DNA of 7,976 bases. Source: an uncultured Collinsella sp. GTDB taxonomy: Bacteria > Actinomycetota > Coriobacteriia > Coriobacteriales > Coriobacteriaceae. This document shows, piece by piece, positions 1 to 5,715 of this stretch. The notes under the pieces were generated by a model, which saw only the letters and a program-made list of their open reading frames with translations, made no database searches and was not told the DNA's origin. Position numbers and translations under genes: made by a program. The stretch is from NCBI GenBank assembly GCA_900552705.1, contig USAX01000085.1, positions 1-7,976 of the forward strand, read 5' to 3'. Numbering within the stretch: the first letter of the stretch is position 1; every line of letters starts with the position of its first letter.

Positions 1-35
1 CGTCAATGGCATCGTTGACACGGAAAGATCGACCA

Positions 36-1040
36 ATGGCCGCTGTTAAAAAATCGGTTTCCGTTAAGGACGTGGCGCGTCTCGCGGGCGTCTCGGAGCA
101 GACAGTCTCGCGTACGGTGCACGATTCACCCAGCGTGCGCCCCGAGACCAAGGAGCGCGTGCGTGCCGCCATGCGCGAGCTGGGGTATCGCCCCAATTTT
201 GCCGGTCGATCGCTGCGCCGTGGCAAGTTTAAGACCGTCGGCGTCGCCATGTTCAACATTACCGGTACAGGCAACCTCGACCGTATGGAGGGCTTTGCTG
301 CCGCCGCCGATAAGCACGGATACGCCATTACCCTCACGAAAGTAGATGGGCATCCGTATACCCTCGAGAGCGCATCGTCGCGCATGAGCGCACTGCCGGT
401 GGATGGCATGGTCGTGATCATGAATCGCATGCCGGCGGACTTTGGAACCTTCGAGCCACTGCCCGGCATGCAGACAGTGCTCGTTACGATGTTGGAGCAC
501 CCGCTCTGTTCAACGGTCGATAACGACCAGTTCGATTGCTCGCGCCAGGTTGTCGAGTACTTGCTGAGGCAGGGGCACAAGACCGTGCATTTCATCTCGT
601 GTCCCGAGCGCTCGCTTTCGGGCATGCAGCGCGAGGAAGGCTGGCGCGAGACATTGCACGCACATGGTATTGAGCCGCCGCGACTCGTTCGTGGCGATTG
701 GACGGCACAGAGCGGGTATGCTGCCGGTCAGGCTCTGGCGGACGATCCGACCTGTACGGCCATTTATGCTTCCAACGACGCCATGGCCTACGGCTGCATT
801 CGCGGACTCGAGTCGCGCGGAAAGCACGTGCCCGAGGACGTGAGTGTGGTGGGTGTTGATGACAGTCTGGGCGACATCGTGCCCGATCGTCGCCTGGCCA
901 CCGTGCGCTTTGACAACAGGCGCGTCGGCATGTGGGCGGTCGACAAGATCGCCGGCGCCGAGGGCGTTGTGTCTGGCGTGGAGCACATGCTGATCCCCGG
1001 CGTGCTCGTGGAGGGCGATACGGTACGCGATTTGCGTTAG
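36..1040 (+). CDS. LacI/GalR-family transcriptional regulator
   Basis: A DNA-binding sugar-responsive regulator. The N-terminus carries the classic LacI helix-turn-helix (VKDVARLAGVSEQTVSR, about residues 10-26 from this start), then the hinge helix region (PNFAGRSLRR) and a periplasmic-binding-protein-like effector domain. That domain ends with the typical block SNDAMAYGCIRGL...VPEDVSVVGVDD, near residues 245-275. Length, about 334 residues, is normal for the family. I prefer the ATG at 36, which has a GGAAAG ribosome site at 22-27 and gives the usual short lead into the helix-turn-helix. An in-frame ATG at 6 would add ten residues, but its upstream sequence lies outside the window. It sits upstream of lacF in the same direction, so it may control the lac genes; the CG-centred boxes at 1097-1148 are candidate operators. 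Its effector cannot be read from the sequence. No terminator is evident after the stop. Confidence 0.93.
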   Translation: MAAVKKSVSVKDVARLAGVSEQTVSRTVHDSPSVRPETKERVRAAMRELGYRPNFAGRSLRRGKFKTVGVAMFNITGTGNLDRMEGFAAAADKHGYAITLTKVDGHPYTLESASSRMSALPVDGMVVIMNRMPADFGTFEPLPGMQTVLVTMLEHPLCSTVDNDQFDCSRQVVEYLLRQGHKTVHFISCPERSLSGMQREEGWRETLHAHGIEPPRLVRGDWTAQSGYAAGQALADDPTCTAIYASNDAMAYGCIRGLESRGKHVPEDVSVVGVDDSLGDIVPDRRLATVRFDNRRVGMWAVDKIAGAEGVVSGVEHMLIPGVLVEGDTVRDLR

Positions 1041-1096
1041 GGTGCGGTCCTGTTTGGGTTTCCGCTAATCATGTTTGATATTGTTCGAAATGGTTT

Positions 1097-1148
1097 AGAA
1101 ACCGTTCACGGGCGAAAAAAGACCGTTCACGGCTCGAAATAACGGTTT
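1097..1148 (+). promoter_or_regulatory. Tandem ACCGTTCACGG operator boxes upstream of lacF
   Basis: The 11-mer ACCGTTCACGG occurs at 1101-1111 and again, identical, at 1122-1132, a spacing of exactly 21 bp (two helical turns). A third half-box in opposite orientation, AACGGTTT at 1141-1148, is the exact reverse complement of AAACCGTT at 1099-1106. The first box in context (AGAAACCGTTCACG, 1097-1110) resembles the CG-centred operators of LacI-family regulators, with mismatches at the ends of a cre-type consensus. The boxes end just upstream of the proposed -35, which would suit an activator or an upstream repression site. Which protein binds is inferred only; the adjacent LacI-family protein is the obvious candidate. 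Confidence 0.55.
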
Positions 1149-1151
1149 GCA

Positions 1152-1179
1152 TTGTTCCTTTTTGTTTGAATGCTATTGT
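1152..1179 (+). promoter_or_regulatory. Putative lacF promoter with extended -10
   Basis: TTGTTC at 1152-1157 can serve as a -35. After 16 bp comes TATTGT at 1174-1179, preceded by TGC to give an extended -10 (TGCTATTGT). Transcription would start near 1186, leaving a leader of about 70 nt before lacF. The assignment rests only on these hexamers. Confidence 0.4.
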
Positions 1180-1254
1180 TTCTGTCATACACAGCGCAGC
1201 GCGTATGCCCGGACGCGATGCTCTCCGTTGGTTCATATGTGAAAGGAACGCAAT

Positions 1255-1593
1255 ATGGCAACCAAAGAAGAAATCTCGATGGTTGGATTCGAGATTGTCG
1301 CATACGCAGGTGACGCCCAGACCGATCTGCTTGCAGCGCTCGATGCTGCTCGCGAGGGTGATTTTGAGAAGGCCGAGCAACTGCACAAGGATGCCAGCGA
1401 TGCGCTCATCGGTGCCCACGATACGCAGACCAAGCTGCTTTCGCAGGAGGCCGGCGGCGGCGAGATGGAGATGACCTTCATCATGGCTCACGCTCAGGAT
1501 ACCCTCATGACCACTATGATCCTGGAGAAGCAGACCCGCTTTACCATCGATGCCTACAAGCGTATCGCCGAGCTCGAGGCCAAGCTCGCCTAA
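1255..1593 (+). CDS. lacF: PTS lactose/cellobiose-type EIIA component
   Basis: A soluble cytoplasmic phosphocarrier of the lactose/cellobiose PTS family: it takes phosphate from HPr and passes it to the EIIB of the sugar permease. The 112-residue length is normal for this all-helical, trimeric family. The N-terminal GFEIVAYAGDAQTDLLAAL and the active-site stretch MAHAQDTLMTTMILEKQ match LacF. His79 is the expected phosphorylated histidine, and Asp82 corresponds to the metal-binding aspartate of the trimer core. The start has a good ribosome site (AAAGGA, 1242-1247). The following genes specify tagatose-6-phosphate metabolism, which favours lactose or galactose over cellobiose as substrate. 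It is monocistronic here, because a terminator follows at once and no EIIB or EIIC gene is adjacent; that separation is unusual for lac operons. Confidence 0.93.
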   Translation: MATKEEISMVGFEIVAYAGDAQTDLLAALDAAREGDFEKAEQLHKDASDALIGAHDTQTKLLSQEAGGGEMEMTFIMAHAQDTLMTTMILEKQTRFTIDAYKRIAELEAKLA

Positions 1594-1620
1594 CGAGTCC
1601 GCACAACCTCGTCCCCTTCC

Positions 1621-1655
1621 AAAAGCTCTGCCGCAAACCCGCGACAGGGCTTTTT
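1621..1655 (+). terminator. Rho-independent terminator after lacF
   Basis: AAAAGCTCTG (1621-1630) pairs with CAGGGCTTTT (1645-1654) across a 14-nt loop, with one G-U pair. The downstream arm runs into a T-rich tail (TTTTTC). It lies 28 bp after the lacF stop and would end a single-gene transcript. Confidence 0.7.
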
Positions 1656-1672
1656 CTGTTTACCCGGCACTT

Positions 1673-1710
1673 GGGGACGTTCCTTATCTGCCGGCAGTTT
1701 GGGACACTCC
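1673..1710. repeat. Paired GGGAC..TCC short repeat around a palindrome
   Basis: GGGGACGTTCC at 1673-1683 and TGGGACACTCC at 1700-1710 are similar 11-mers 27 bp apart in the same orientation. They flank the perfect 10-bp palindrome CTGCCGGCAG (1688-1697). The layout resembles a small dispersed intergenic repeat (REP-like), but only one copy is visible here, so its repeat status is inferred. Confidence 0.35.
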
Positions 1711-1789
1711 TGCCATGCATTTGATCCTTTGAGGACGGAAGAAAACGAGTAATTGGGTTTGCTGCGCTGCCGAATCGGCCTGTCGGTTA

Positions 1790-1943
1790 CAAAACTATGC
1801 CGGTTTACTACGATGAATCGCATTCTTTCAACTATGGAAAGAACAGCGTTATCAAAACCGCAGGTAGAACGCTTGTCATTTTCTACTAATAGCAAATGTG
1901 GTCGGTCCTATCGGTTTTATCGTAGTAAACCGGCATAGTTTTG
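1790..1943. repeat. 154-bp element bounded by perfect 25-bp inverted repeats
   Basis: The 25 bases at 1790-1814 are the exact reverse complement of 1919-1943, leaving a 104-bp interior. The interior folds further: TTCTTTC (1823-1829) with GAAAGAA (1837-1843), AAAACCG (1854-1860) with CGGTTTT (1912-1918), and GTAGAA (1864-1869) with TTCTAC (1881-1886). It is more AT-rich than nearby genes and encodes nothing convincing. This looks like a miniature inverted-repeat element or a structured RNA repeat. No clear target duplication is visible at the edges. Confidence 0.6.
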
Positions 1944-1993
1944 AAATGGCACTATTCGACTAGCAGCGTTATGGAGCTTCTGCACGCCCTCCC

Positions 1994-2021
1994 GTTCGGT
2001 TTTTCGCTGGGTGGGTATACT
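1994..2021 (+). promoter_or_regulatory. Putative promoter of the membrane-protein gene
   Basis: TATACT at 2016-2021 is a near-consensus -10 hexamer about 40 bp upstream of the start codon. The -35 is poor (GTTCGG at 1994-1999, 16-bp spacer). A strong ribosome site, GAGGAGG at 2045-2051, precedes the ATG at 2060. Confidence 0.4.
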
Positions 2022-2059
2022 TCCATCCGCAATACAGGCCGGAATGAGGAGGTATCCAA

Positions 2060-3073
2060 ATGCCGGACAACGGATCGATTCAAAAGAGAGACGCACATGA
2101 GATGGCCCATGGGCGTCCTGTCCAGATAACTGAGCATACGACGGTAACCGAGCTACAGCCCAGCCTGTCCGATGTCGTGTGCGCAAACAAAAAGCTGCAG
2201 ATTGGCTTTATCGTTGCGCTCGTGGTACTGGCGCTGCTGTCGGGCTTTGTAGCTCGTCCGCATTTCGCCGATACCAAAACTTGGGATTCCACCATCGAGG
2301 TCATCGATCAAAAGAAAGGTAACGTACTGGCGCTCACGACCTCGTGCGTGGCGCTGTCTGCGGGTATTACCGCGCTGCCGGGTGATACGGGTACGCCGGT
2401 TGCCGAGCAGCTCGCGCAGCTTTCGGGTAACTTGGGTATCGTGCTTGCCGTGCTGTACCTCGAGAAATATCTGCTGACCATTTTGTGGTCGGTTGGTCTG
2501 GGCATCCTGATCCCGTTCTCGTTCGTACTCTTCGCGGTGTCGCTTGGCATTCACGGACGCTGGAGCACCAGCGCCGTCCTTCGTCGCGTGGCGACGCGCG
2601 TGCTGGTGGTCGCCATGATCGGCATGGCGTTGGTGCCTGCAAGTGTATGGGTGTCGCAAAAGGTCGACGAAACGTATCGAGTGAGCATCGAAGCGGCTGA
2701 GCAAAAGGCGACTGACGCTGCGAGTGCGGAAGATAGTGATAACTCCAAGGCAAGCAAGAAAAAGGCCGAGTCCACAGAGTCCAAGAACGTGCTTGAGCAG
2801 CTTGCCGACGGCGCCTCGGGTCTTGTCACATCGGTGACCAGCGGCGCCAAGCAGATGACCGATGAGATTGTGCAGCAGGCGACCGATCTCATCGAAGGCG
2901 TCATCGTGATGATCGTGACCTCGTGCGTGATTCCATTGCTGGTGCTCGCGGCGTTTCTGTGGCTGGGGCATGTGCTGCTGGGGATTGATATTTCCGGCCC
3001 GGCGAACTATTTGACGGGCCGCTTTCTGAGTGCTCCGTCCAAGCACACCAAAAAGGGTAGGCAGGCCGAGTAG
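2060..3073 (+). CDS. Multi-pass membrane protein of unknown function
   Basis: I do not recognise a family. The 337-residue protein has a hydrophilic N-terminus of about 46 residues. Hydrophobic segments follow near residues 47-65, 88-106, 124-164 (probably two passes), 180-199 and 279-308. Between the last two lies a hydrophilic stretch of about 80 residues; residues 203-245 are rich in Ala, Glu, Lys, Asp and Ser (for example SKASKKKAESTES) and could form a helix or coiled coil. The short C-terminal tail is basic. There is no cleavable signal peptide and no visible catalytic motif. The start is well supported by GAGGAGG nine bases upstream of the ATG. It has its own likely promoter and a strong terminator, so it is transcribed separately although it sits between lacF and lacA. 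Nothing ties it to sugar uptake; it does not resemble a PTS EIIC. Confidence 0.85.
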   Translation: MPDNGSIQKRDAHEMAHGRPVQITEHTTVTELQPSLSDVVCANKKLQIGFIVALVVLALLSGFVARPHFADTKTWDSTIEVIDQKKGNVLALTTSCVALSAGITALPGDTGTPVAEQLAQLSGNLGIVLAVLYLEKYLLTILWSVGLGILIPFSFVLFAVSLGIHGRWSTSAVLRRVATRVLVVAMIGMALVPASVWVSQKVDETYRVSIEAAEQKATDAASAEDSDNSKASKKKAESTESKNVLEQLADGASGLVTSVTSGAKQMTDEIVQQATDLIEGVIVMIVTSCVIPLLVLAAFLWLGHVLLGIDISGPANYLTGRFLSAPSKHTKKGRQAE

Positions 3074-3105
3074 CTAAAACAGCTGTATTTGCTGGGGCAT
3101 ACCGC

Positions 3106-3146
3106 AAAGGGACGGCCGAGACTCGTTCTCGGCCGTCCCTTTTGTT
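3106..3146 (+). terminator. Strong rho-independent terminator after the membrane-protein gene
   Basis: A perfect 16-bp stem (3106-3121 with 3127-3142) closes a 5-nt loop (CTCGT). The core is GGGACGGCCGAGA, and the downstream arm ends in TTTTG. The A-rich 5' edge mirrors the T tract, so it could also work for minus-strand transcription. Confidence 0.9.
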
Positions 3147-3180
3147 TGTTGAAGACGTGCCAGGACGAAGCTTTCACGAT

Positions 3181-3211
3181 CCCAAACGGTCAACAGTCGT
3201 TCGCGAACGGT
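3181..3211 (-). promoter_or_regulatory. Second pair of 21-bp-phased ACCGTT boxes, upstream of lacA
   Basis: AACGGT occurs at 3185-3190 and again at 3206-3211, exactly 21 bp apart. Read on the minus strand, the second is ACCGTTCGCG, one base different from the ACCGTTCACG boxes upstream of lacF. It overlaps the 12-bp palindrome CGTTCGCGAACG (3198-3209). Shared core and shared spacing suggest that the same regulator controls lacF and lacA, with the boxes reversed relative to the gene here. Confidence 0.5.
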
Positions 3212-3212
3212 A

Positions 3213-3288
3213 TTTGTTCAAAAAAGAACAAAGATAAACAAATAGTTGTTGCAGTTGATGTTCGAATGTGTTCAAATAAACATGAACA
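3213..3288 (+). promoter_or_regulatory. TGTTC/GAACA operator cluster and lacA promoter region
   Basis: TTTGTTC (3213-3219) and GAACAAA (3226-3232) form a perfect 7-bp inverted repeat with a 6-bp spacer. A second palindrome, TGTTC (3269-3273) with GAACA (3284-3288), lies 56 bp downstream centre to centre. An extra TGTTC at 3259-3263 is exactly 10 bp before the last one. The segment is AT-rich and must include the lacA promoter, but no -35/-10 pair is convincing (TTGTTG at 3246-3251 is the best -35). The palindromes look like sites for a dimeric repressor; none can be named from the sequence. Confidence 0.5.
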
Positions 3289-3382
3289 GTGAAGAACCGC
3301 ACATTCAGATGCCCGGACCTGAACGCGATTCAACACTTCCAAACAGAAACTACGCGCCAGCGTATCTCTCAAGGAGGATGTC

Positions 3383-3811
3383 ATGAGGGTTGTAATCGCT
3401 TCCGATGCCGACGGTATGTCGATGAAGGAGTCCATCAAGGAGATGCTCATCGCCGACGGTCACGAGGTCGTCGACTATTCCGAGACCCCTGCCGCGGACT
3501 TTGTCGATTCCGCGACCGCCGTTGCCAAGGACCTGCTGGAGCACAAGGATTCCCAGGGCTTCGCATTCGATAAGTACGGCGTCGGCTCCTATATGGCCGC
3601 CGTCAAGATCAAGGGTATGGTCGTCGCCAACATTTCCGACGAGCGTTCCGCTTACATGACCCGCGAGCACAACGGCTCGCGCATGGTCACCATGGGCCCG
3701 GGCGTTGTGGGCACCGAGGTCGCCAAGAAGATCGCCCGCGAGTTCCTGCGCGCCCAGTACGCCGGCGGCCGTCACCAGATTCGTGTCGACATGCTCAACA
3801 AGATGGCCTAA
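3383..3811 (+). CDS. lacA: Galactose-6-phosphate isomerase subunit LacA
   Basis: One of the two subunits of galactose-6-phosphate isomerase, which converts galactose-6-phosphate to tagatose-6-phosphate in the cytoplasm. The 142-residue length matches known LacA proteins (about 141). Diagnostic stretches are KIKGMVVANISDERSAYMTR (residues 75-94), EHNGSRM with His96-Asn97, and the C-terminal GGRHQIRVDMLNKM. The fold is that of the RpiB/LacAB sugar-phosphate isomerases. At the position of the RpiB active-site cysteine this subunit has Asp63 (GFAFDKYGVG), as expected for LacA, which relies on LacB for that residue. The start is backed by a strong AAGGAGG at 3371-3377. lacB follows after 63 bp with no terminator between, so the two are probably co-transcribed from the operator-rich region upstream. 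Confidence 0.96.
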   Translation: MRVVIASDADGMSMKESIKEMLIADGHEVVDYSETPAADFVDSATAVAKDLLEHKDSQGFAFDKYGVGSYMAAVKIKGMVVANISDERSAYMTREHNGSRMVTMGPGVVGTEVAKKIAREFLRAQYAGGRHQIRVDMLNKMA

Positions 3812-3874
3812 CGAGAGCCACCGAGAACTCGAACTTCTACCTCAACTTGTGAATTCAGACGAAAGGACGTCCTG

Positions 3875-4399
3875 ATGAAGAAGACCATCGCAATAGGTTG
3901 CGACCATATCGTTACGGACGAGAAGATCTATCTGGCCGACCGCCTGGAGCAGGCTGGCTACAAGGTGCTCGACTGCGGCACCTACAGCCACACCCGTACG
4001 CACTATCCCATCTACGGTAAGGCCGTGGGCGAGGCTGTTGCCAGCGGCAAGGCCGACTTTGGCGTGGCCCTGTGCGGCACCGGCATCGGCATCACCAACG
4101 CCGTCAACAAGGTTCCCGGCGCTCGCTGCGCCTTGGTTCGCGACATGACCTCCGCCCTGTATGCCCGTCGCGAGCTCAACGCCAACATCGTGGGCTTTGG
4201 CGGCAAGATCACCGGCGAGTTCCTGATGGCCGATATCATGCTTGCCTTCCTGGAGGAGCCCTACGAGAAGACCCCCGAGCACGATGCCCTGATTGCCAAG
4301 ATCGATGCCTGCAATAAGGCCGACGCTGAGGCTCAGGCTGACCCGCACTTCTTTGACGAGTTCCTCGAGAAGTGGGACCGCGGCGAATACCACGACTAA
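3875..4399 (+). CDS. lacB: Galactose-6-phosphate isomerase subunit LacB
   Basis: The partner of LacA in galactose-6-phosphate isomerase. The N-terminal IAIGCDHIVTDEK, the RTHYPIYGKAVGEAV block, the catalytic loop CGTGIGITNAVNKVPG starting at Cys67, the RDMTSALYARRELNANIVGFGG segment, and the terminal FFDEFLEKWDRGEYHD all match LacB closely. Cys67 corresponds to the active-site cysteine of RpiB-type isomerases. At 174 residues it is about the normal size (171 in lactococci). The ribosome site (GAAAGGA, 3861-3867) overlaps a perfect 10-bp palindrome, AGGACGTCCT (3864-3873), that ends one base before the ATG; it might modestly affect initiation. A repeat hairpin begins four bases after the stop codon. 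Confidence 0.97.
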   Translation: MKKTIAIGCDHIVTDEKIYLADRLEQAGYKVLDCGTYSHTRTHYPIYGKAVGEAVASGKADFGVALCGTGIGITNAVNKVPGARCALVRDMTSALYARRELNANIVGFGGKITGEFLMADIMLAFLEEPYEKTPEHDALIAKIDACNKADAEAQADPHFFDEFLEKWDRGEYHD

Positions 4400-4402
4400 G
4401 GA

Positions 4403-4448
4403 GGTTACGCGGTTTTGCCAAACCGCGTAACGGGTCGACGCTGCGCGG
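4403..4448 (+). repeat. REP-like hairpin repeat, copy 1 (after lacB)
   Basis: A perfect 12-bp stem, GTTACGCGGTTT (4404-4415) with AAACCGCGTAAC (4420-4431), closes a TGCC tetraloop and is followed by the tail GGGTCGACGCTGCGCGG. The 46-bp unit matches 6652-6697 at 42 of 46 positions. It has no T tract, so it is not an ordinary intrinsic terminator. It begins four bases after the lacB stop and may protect or shape the mRNA 3' end. Confidence 0.8.
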
Positions 4449-4545
4449 CGCTCAGACACCCCATCTCGCCGCTCAAACCGTCGCTCGCGTACATGAAGTA
4501 CGCGTCGCTCCTCTTTCGCGGCGACCTGGGGCACCTGAGCGCCGC
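4445..4545. repeat. Large imperfect palindrome downstream of lacB
   Basis: The outer arms GCGGCGCTCAG (4445-4455) and CTGAGCGCCGC (4535-4545) pair perfectly. Further in, CCCCA and CGCCGC pair with TGGGG and GCGGCG. The centre is GCGTAC (4487-4492), ATGAA, GTACGC (4498-4503). It directly continues the hairpin repeat at 4403-4448, so the two may form one composite element of about 140 bp. It has no coding potential that I trust. Confidence 0.55.
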
Positions 4546-4777
4546 TCGCTGACGTAGGGGGTACCAGCAGGGTTACCGCTGTTGTTGGGAAGCGTTCTGA
4601 TTCGGCTAGCTGCTCCGATAACACGTTTGCTTGCTGAGCTTGAGTGCTTCGCTCCAGGCGGTACCCGGCATTCTGCAGCTTTTCAATTGACGGCTCGCGT
4701 TTCTGTGAGGGGGCGCGGGCCGGTTTTCTATCAGCCCTATTGACTTAGCGGGCTGTCGTAAGAAAGGGAAGGCTCCT
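4546..4777 (+). other. Non-coding leader before the aldose epimerase gene
   Basis: No gene is visible. TTGACG (4687-4692) is a -35-like hexamer, but no fitting -10 follows, so I call no promoter. A 6-bp hairpin, CAGCCC (4732-4737) with GGGCTG (4750-4755), lies just ahead of the ribosome site (AAGGGAAGG, 4764-4772). The gene may be read through from lacB or use a promoter I cannot identify. Confidence 0.4.
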
Positions 4778-5659
4778 ATGGAGTTTGTTCTTGATAACGG
4801 TTCTATCCGCGTAGCACTGAGCACGGCGGGCGGCTCGTTCACCTCAATTGTGGCCGACGGTCGCGAGTATCTGTGGCAGGGTGACCCGGCGGTCTGGTCG
4901 GGCCAGGCACCCATTTGCTTCCCGATTTGCGGCGGCCTTCGTGACGGTCACGCAATGACCATGGGCGGCCGCGAGGTAAAGCTCGCCCGCCACGGATTTG
5001 CTCGCAAGCAGGAGTGGAAGCTCGAGGAGCAGAGCGACAACATGGTTGCGCTGAGCTTAAGCTCTGCCGACCATGCCGAACTGCTCGAGCAGTACCCGTA
5101 TCCGTTTAAGATCGTTGCTCGTTACACGATCGATTCGGAAAAGGTGGCCGTGTCGTACGAGGTGACCAATGAGGGCACCGAGGATATGCCATTCTTTGTG
5201 GGTGGTCACCCCGGCTTTAAGTGCCCACTCGACGAGGGCGAGTCCTATGACGATTACGAGCTCCGTTTTGATCAGCGTGAGGCCGCCGAGCTCTGTACTG
5301 CCGTTCCCTCGACGGGCTTGATTGATGTTGAGCATCGCAGCAAGAACCCTATGATCGACCAGAACCTGCCGCTGACCCACGAACTCTTCGACTTCGCGGA
5401 GACCATCTTTGACGTGCTCGAGAGCCGCGTGGTTACGCTGACCAAGAAAACCGAGGACAAGGGCGTGCGCCTGACGTTCCCCGATATGCCATACCTGATT
5501 GTGTGGAGCAAGCCCGAGGCCGACTTTGTGGCTGTGGAACCGTGGGGTGGCCTGTCCACCTGTTCCGACGAGGACGATGTCCTGGAGCATAAGCGTGGCT
5601 GCCTGGTGGCCAAGCCGGGGGAGACTATCGCCCGCGGCTTTGAGATCGAGATCCTTTAA
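4778..5659 (+). CDS. lacX: Aldose 1-epimerase family protein, LacX type
   Basis: A cytoplasmic sugar mutarotase-like protein, expected to interconvert alpha and beta anomers of a hexose or hexose phosphate. Its 293 residues match LacX-type epimerases (about 299), which are shorter than GalM. Catalytic landmarks are present: RHGFAR with His72, GGHPGF with His144, and VAVEPW with Glu254, equivalent to the two histidines and the glutamate base of GalM. The N-terminal NGSIRVALSTAGGSFTSI and the FPICGGLRDG segment are also typical. The ribosome site AAGGGAAGG sits six bases before the ATG. It lies between lacB and lacC, fitting the position of lacX-like genes in tagatose-pathway operons, though in lactococci lacX is at the operon end. 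Its true substrate is not proven; hexose-6-phosphate or galactose are the likely choices. Confidence 0.9.
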   Translation: MEFVLDNGSIRVALSTAGGSFTSIVADGREYLWQGDPAVWSGQAPICFPICGGLRDGHAMTMGGREVKLARHGFARKQEWKLEEQSDNMVALSLSSADHAELLEQYPYPFKIVARYTIDSEKVAVSYEVTNEGTEDMPFFVGGHPGFKCPLDEGESYDDYELRFDQREAAELCTAVPSTGLIDVEHRSKNPMIDQNLPLTHELFDFAETIFDVLESRVVTLTKKTEDKGVRLTFPDMPYLIVWSKPEADFVAVEPWGGLSTCSDEDDVLEHKRGCLVAKPGETIARGFEIEIL

Positions 5660-5715
5660 CGAGCTATCGTATGTTTGGGGCAGCGCACATCGCGCCCCGG
5701 AAACAGGAGTTCAAC

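Noticed and set aside
15..20. TTGACA as a promoter -35 for the LacI-family gene
   Set aside because: A matching -10 would fall inside the coding sequence just after the ATG at 36, and none is visible.
1590..1895. 101-codon minus-strand open frame after lacF
   Set aside because: It runs across the terminator and two repeat structures and shows no family features.
1753..1938. 61-codon plus-strand open frame across the inverted-repeat element
   Set aside because: It has no ribosome site or recognisable protein, and its ends fall within the inverted-repeat arms; non-coding repeat explains the sequence better.
1947..1964. Sigma-54-type -24/-12 promoter at TGGCAC
   Set aside because: No GC dinucleotide lies at the required distance from the GG.
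2153..3046. Long antisense open frame over the membrane-protein gene
   Set aside because: The protein is rich in Arg, His and Gln without domains; it is a frame shadow in GC-rich DNA. The plus-strand gene has a strong ribosome site and clear membrane segments.
3089..3292. 67-codon frame across the terminator and lacA operator region
   Set aside because: It reads through the terminator hairpin and operator palindromes, with no ribosome site or protein features.
5671..5715. Upstream ATG giving lacC 15 extra residues
   Set aside because: The LacC family starts at MILTVT, and a ribosome site is placed correctly for 5716.
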